Positions 5,884 through 7,221 of a stretch of DNA of 7,221 bases are shown here, in pieces. The stretch is from Candidatus Hydrogenedentota bacterium. Lineage in GTDB: Bacteria > Hydrogenedentota > Hydrogenedentia > Hydrogenedentales > SLHB01. The notes beneath the pieces are model-generated. The model was given only the letters and a program-made list of their open reading frames with translations, was not told the DNA's origin and did not search any database. The stretch lies in contig PUOI01000383.1 in the NCBI GenBank assembly GCA_003552765.1, positions 1 to 7,221 of the forward strand, read 5' to 3'. A program made the position numbers and the translations under genes. Positions within the stretch are counted from its first letter, which is position 1. Each line of letters starts with the position of its first letter.

Positions 5884-7014
5884 ATGGGCAGAGTATTTGT
5901 GGGGGTGACGCTGGTTTTGTCAGTGGCAGGAGCAGGGGAGGAGTCCATCCGGCCCGGCCTTGGCGCGATGCCAACGGACCTTGGGCCGACCTATCAAGAG
6001 ATTGACGGGGTAACGTATGGGGCCAAGCCCGATCAGCGAGGTCCTATTGGAGGCGGCGAAGGCTATTACGAGATTATCACGGCCGGTGACTATGAGGTTA
6101 GCGATCTGGATGCGCTAGTCGGGGCCTTGGAACAGGCCGAGGCTGGGGAGGTGATCTTCGTGGAGGCGGGAGCTGTCATCGACGTCTCCACGCGGGTCTA
6201 TGTCGATAATTTGGTGCTGGAGATTCCCGAAGGCGTCACGCTCGCGGGCAATCGTGGGGAAGAGGGCGCGCCGGGGGCGCTTATCTTTAGCGATGCCTTC
6301 GAAACCCAACCCCTTTTCGAGGCCATGGGGAAGGATGTCAGGGTAACCGGACTCCGCATCCGGGGGCCCGATCCCAAGCGGAGGCTGTATCATCACCGGC
6401 GTTCCCGGGCGGACGATTACAACTACTACGCGTTCCCTGTTTCGCAAGGCATTCAAAGCAGCCACTCCGGTCTGCAGGTGGACAACTGTGAAATGGCGGG
6501 ATGGAGTCACGCCGCGATAGCGCTCCGTGGGGGAACGGACCACAAGATCCACCACAACTACATCCACCACAACCAGCGGGAGGGGCTTGGCTATGGCGTA
6601 AGCCACCGGGAGGCGCGTTCACTCATCGAATACAATCTGTTCGACGCCAATCGTCATTCGATCGCCGCCTCTGGCCGGCCTGGCGAGGCGTACGAAGCGC
6701 GTCACAACGTAGAGCTATACGTAGCCCGCAGCTTTCCCTTCGATATGCACGGCGGCCGCGATCGTGGCGACGGCACGGACATCGCGGGGGACTGGGTCAA
6801 GATCCACAACAATCAGTTCCGCGCCACCGACCAACTCGCGATAGGGATTCGCGGGGTTCCGCAACAGCCATCCACGGTTACGAACAACTGGTTCTATCAT
6901 GAACAACCCGGTCCTGAAGTTATTCGGCCCTGGCCCTGCGATGAGGATACCAACATCACCTTCGAAGACAACGTGTTCGGTTCCGAATCCCCCGCGCTCC
7001 ACCGAGACGAATAA
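5884..7014 (+). CDS. Exported right-handed parallel beta-helix protein (pectate-lyase-like fold)
   Basis: This 376-residue protein begins with a signal peptide (MGRVFVGVTLVLSVAGAGEE, probable cleavage near residue 18), so it is exported. Residues 60-125 include GDYEVSDLDALVGALEQA and an AGEVIFVEAGAVIDVS-type strand, the usual lead-in of pectate-lyase-fold proteins. From about 150 the coils follow one another: VRVTGLRIRG (152-161), LQVDNCEMAG (197-206), HKIHHNYIHHNQREGLGYG (220-238), SLIEYNLFDANRHSIAASG (246-264), WVKIHNNQFRATDQLAIGIRG (304-324), STVTNNWFYH and TNITFEDNVFG (357-366). The asparagine ladders (HNN, TNN, EDN) are typical of this fold. A striking loop, DMHGGRDRGDGTDIAGDW (287-304), is rich in histidine and aspartate and may be an active or metal site. 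The fold is used by polysaccharide lyases, glycosidases and structural proteins, so the activity is unknown; acting on an extracellular polysaccharide is the likely role. No PEP-CTERM or anchor is seen, and the C-terminus looks complete. Confidence 0.8.
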   Translation: MGRVFVGVTLVLSVAGAGEESIRPGLGAMPTDLGPTYQEIDGVTYGAKPDQRGPIGGGEGYYEIITAGDYEVSDLDALVGALEQAEAGEVIFVEAGAVIDVSTRVYVDNLVLEIPEGVTLAGNRGEEGAPGALIFSDAFETQPLFEAMGKDVRVTGLRIRGPDPKRRLYHHRRSRADDYNYYAFPVSQGIQSSHSGLQVDNCEMAGWSHAAIALRGGTDHKIHHNYIHHNQREGLGYGVSHREARSLIEYNLFDANRHSIAASGRPGEAYEARHNVELYVARSFPFDMHGGRDRGDGTDIAGDWVKIHNNQFRATDQLAIGIRGVPQQPSTVTNNWFYHEQPGPEVIRPWPCDEDTNITFEDNVFGSESPALHRDE

Positions 7015-7046
7015 CCTCACGCTTCTGGGAGGAGCGCTCGGTACAT

Positions 7047-7059
7047 CTTCGTAGCGAAG
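7047..7059. other. Small hairpin between convergent genes
   Basis: CTTCG (7047-7051) and CGAAG (7055-7059) form a perfect 5-bp stem with a 3-nt loop in the 74-nt gap between the convergent beta-helix gene and the partial gene at the right edge. No T-run follows on either strand. Termination is possible but not supported further. Confidence 0.2.
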
Positions 7060-7088
7060 GGCAGCAAGGGGTGTGTGGGGTGGCGTTC

Positions 7089-7221
7089 TTATTGCAGGTG
7101 GGCGGGACGCGTCACGACATGGCAGTGGTCACGGGCTGCGCGGGCCCGCTGGATGGCCTCGTCCGCCGTCGCTCCCTCGGTCAGCACATAGCCGATGCGG
7201 TTGCGCGCCACGCAGTCAACC
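7089..7221 (-). CDS. C-terminal fragment of a possible ATP-grasp-type enzyme, 5' end outside window
   Basis: On the minus strand an open frame enters from the right edge and ends with TAA at 7091-7089, giving 43 residues. These include VARNRIGYVLTEGATADEAI followed by QRARAARDHCHVVTRP. The pattern R-x-R-I-G-Y-V-L-x-E-G-A-T-x-x-E-A-I-x-R-A resembles the last strand and helix of ATP-grasp enzymes such as carbamoyl-phosphate-synthase-like or biotin-carboxylase-like proteins, where a short GxT-x-EEA segment closes the domain. The catalytic part lies outside the window, so this is a family-level guess. Codon use matches a real GC-rich gene (strong G/C at third positions). It converges on the beta-helix gene, with 74 nt between the stops. 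Confidence 0.5.
   Translation of the reverse strand, partial: VDCVARNRIGYVLTEGATADEAIQRARAARDHCHVVTRPAHLQ

Noticed and set aside
5637..5948. Minus-strand open frame of 103 codons in the divergent region
   Set aside because: It overlaps the beta-helix gene start and its ribosome binding site, has no ribosome binding site of its own that I can see and shows no protein-like pattern.

Overview
The window looks like chromosomal DNA from a GC-rich, Gram-negative-type environmental bacterium. A GspG-like pseudopilin, a degraded pseudopilin-like gene, a PilZ protein with a membrane anchor and a secreted parallel beta-helix protein together recall uncultured lineages such as Hydrogenedentota or the PVC group. 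That placement is an impression from gene content and style, not a measured affiliation. No rRNA, tRNA, CRISPR array, transposase or phage gene is visible.

Layout from left to right. (1) Positions 2-985, plus strand: the C-terminal part of a larger extracytoplasmic protein ending in an Ig-like module of the kind found at the end of some M23-type peptidases, followed by a terminator-like hairpin. (2) Positions 1088-1775: a visibly AT-richer islet bounded by a 13-bp perfect inverted repeat that continues imperfectly on both sides. It encloses a small membrane-anchored pseudopilin-like gene whose reading frame is broken by one base. (3) Positions 1812-5505, minus strand: a tight four-gene operon read from right to left. 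It encodes a PilZ/YcgR-like cyclic-di-GMP effector, a six-helix membrane protein of unknown function, a GspG-like pseudopilin lacking the usual prepilin cleavage motif, and a LarA-type nickel-pincer racemase with all key residues. The junctions are a 13-nt gap, a 17-nt overlap and a 4-nt ATGA overlap, so the genes are almost certainly co-transcribed. A promoter with a perfect TATAAT box lies about 110 nt upstream. (4) Positions 5506-5883: a divergent intergenic region with the operon promoter, an AT-rich pocket and a possibly structured leader. (5) Positions 5884-7014, plus strand: an exported right-handed beta-helix (pectate-lyase-fold) protein. (6) Positions 7089-7221, minus strand: the last 43 codons of a convergent gene resembling the C-terminus of an ATP-grasp-type enzyme.

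The central operon is the most interesting part. It joins a cyclic-di-GMP sensor domain, membrane and pseudopilin-like components and a 2-hydroxyacid racemase, a combination I do not recognise as a described system. Whether the products act together is inference from the overlaps alone. The divergent secreted beta-helix protein shares the control region and could belong to the same surface-associated programme.
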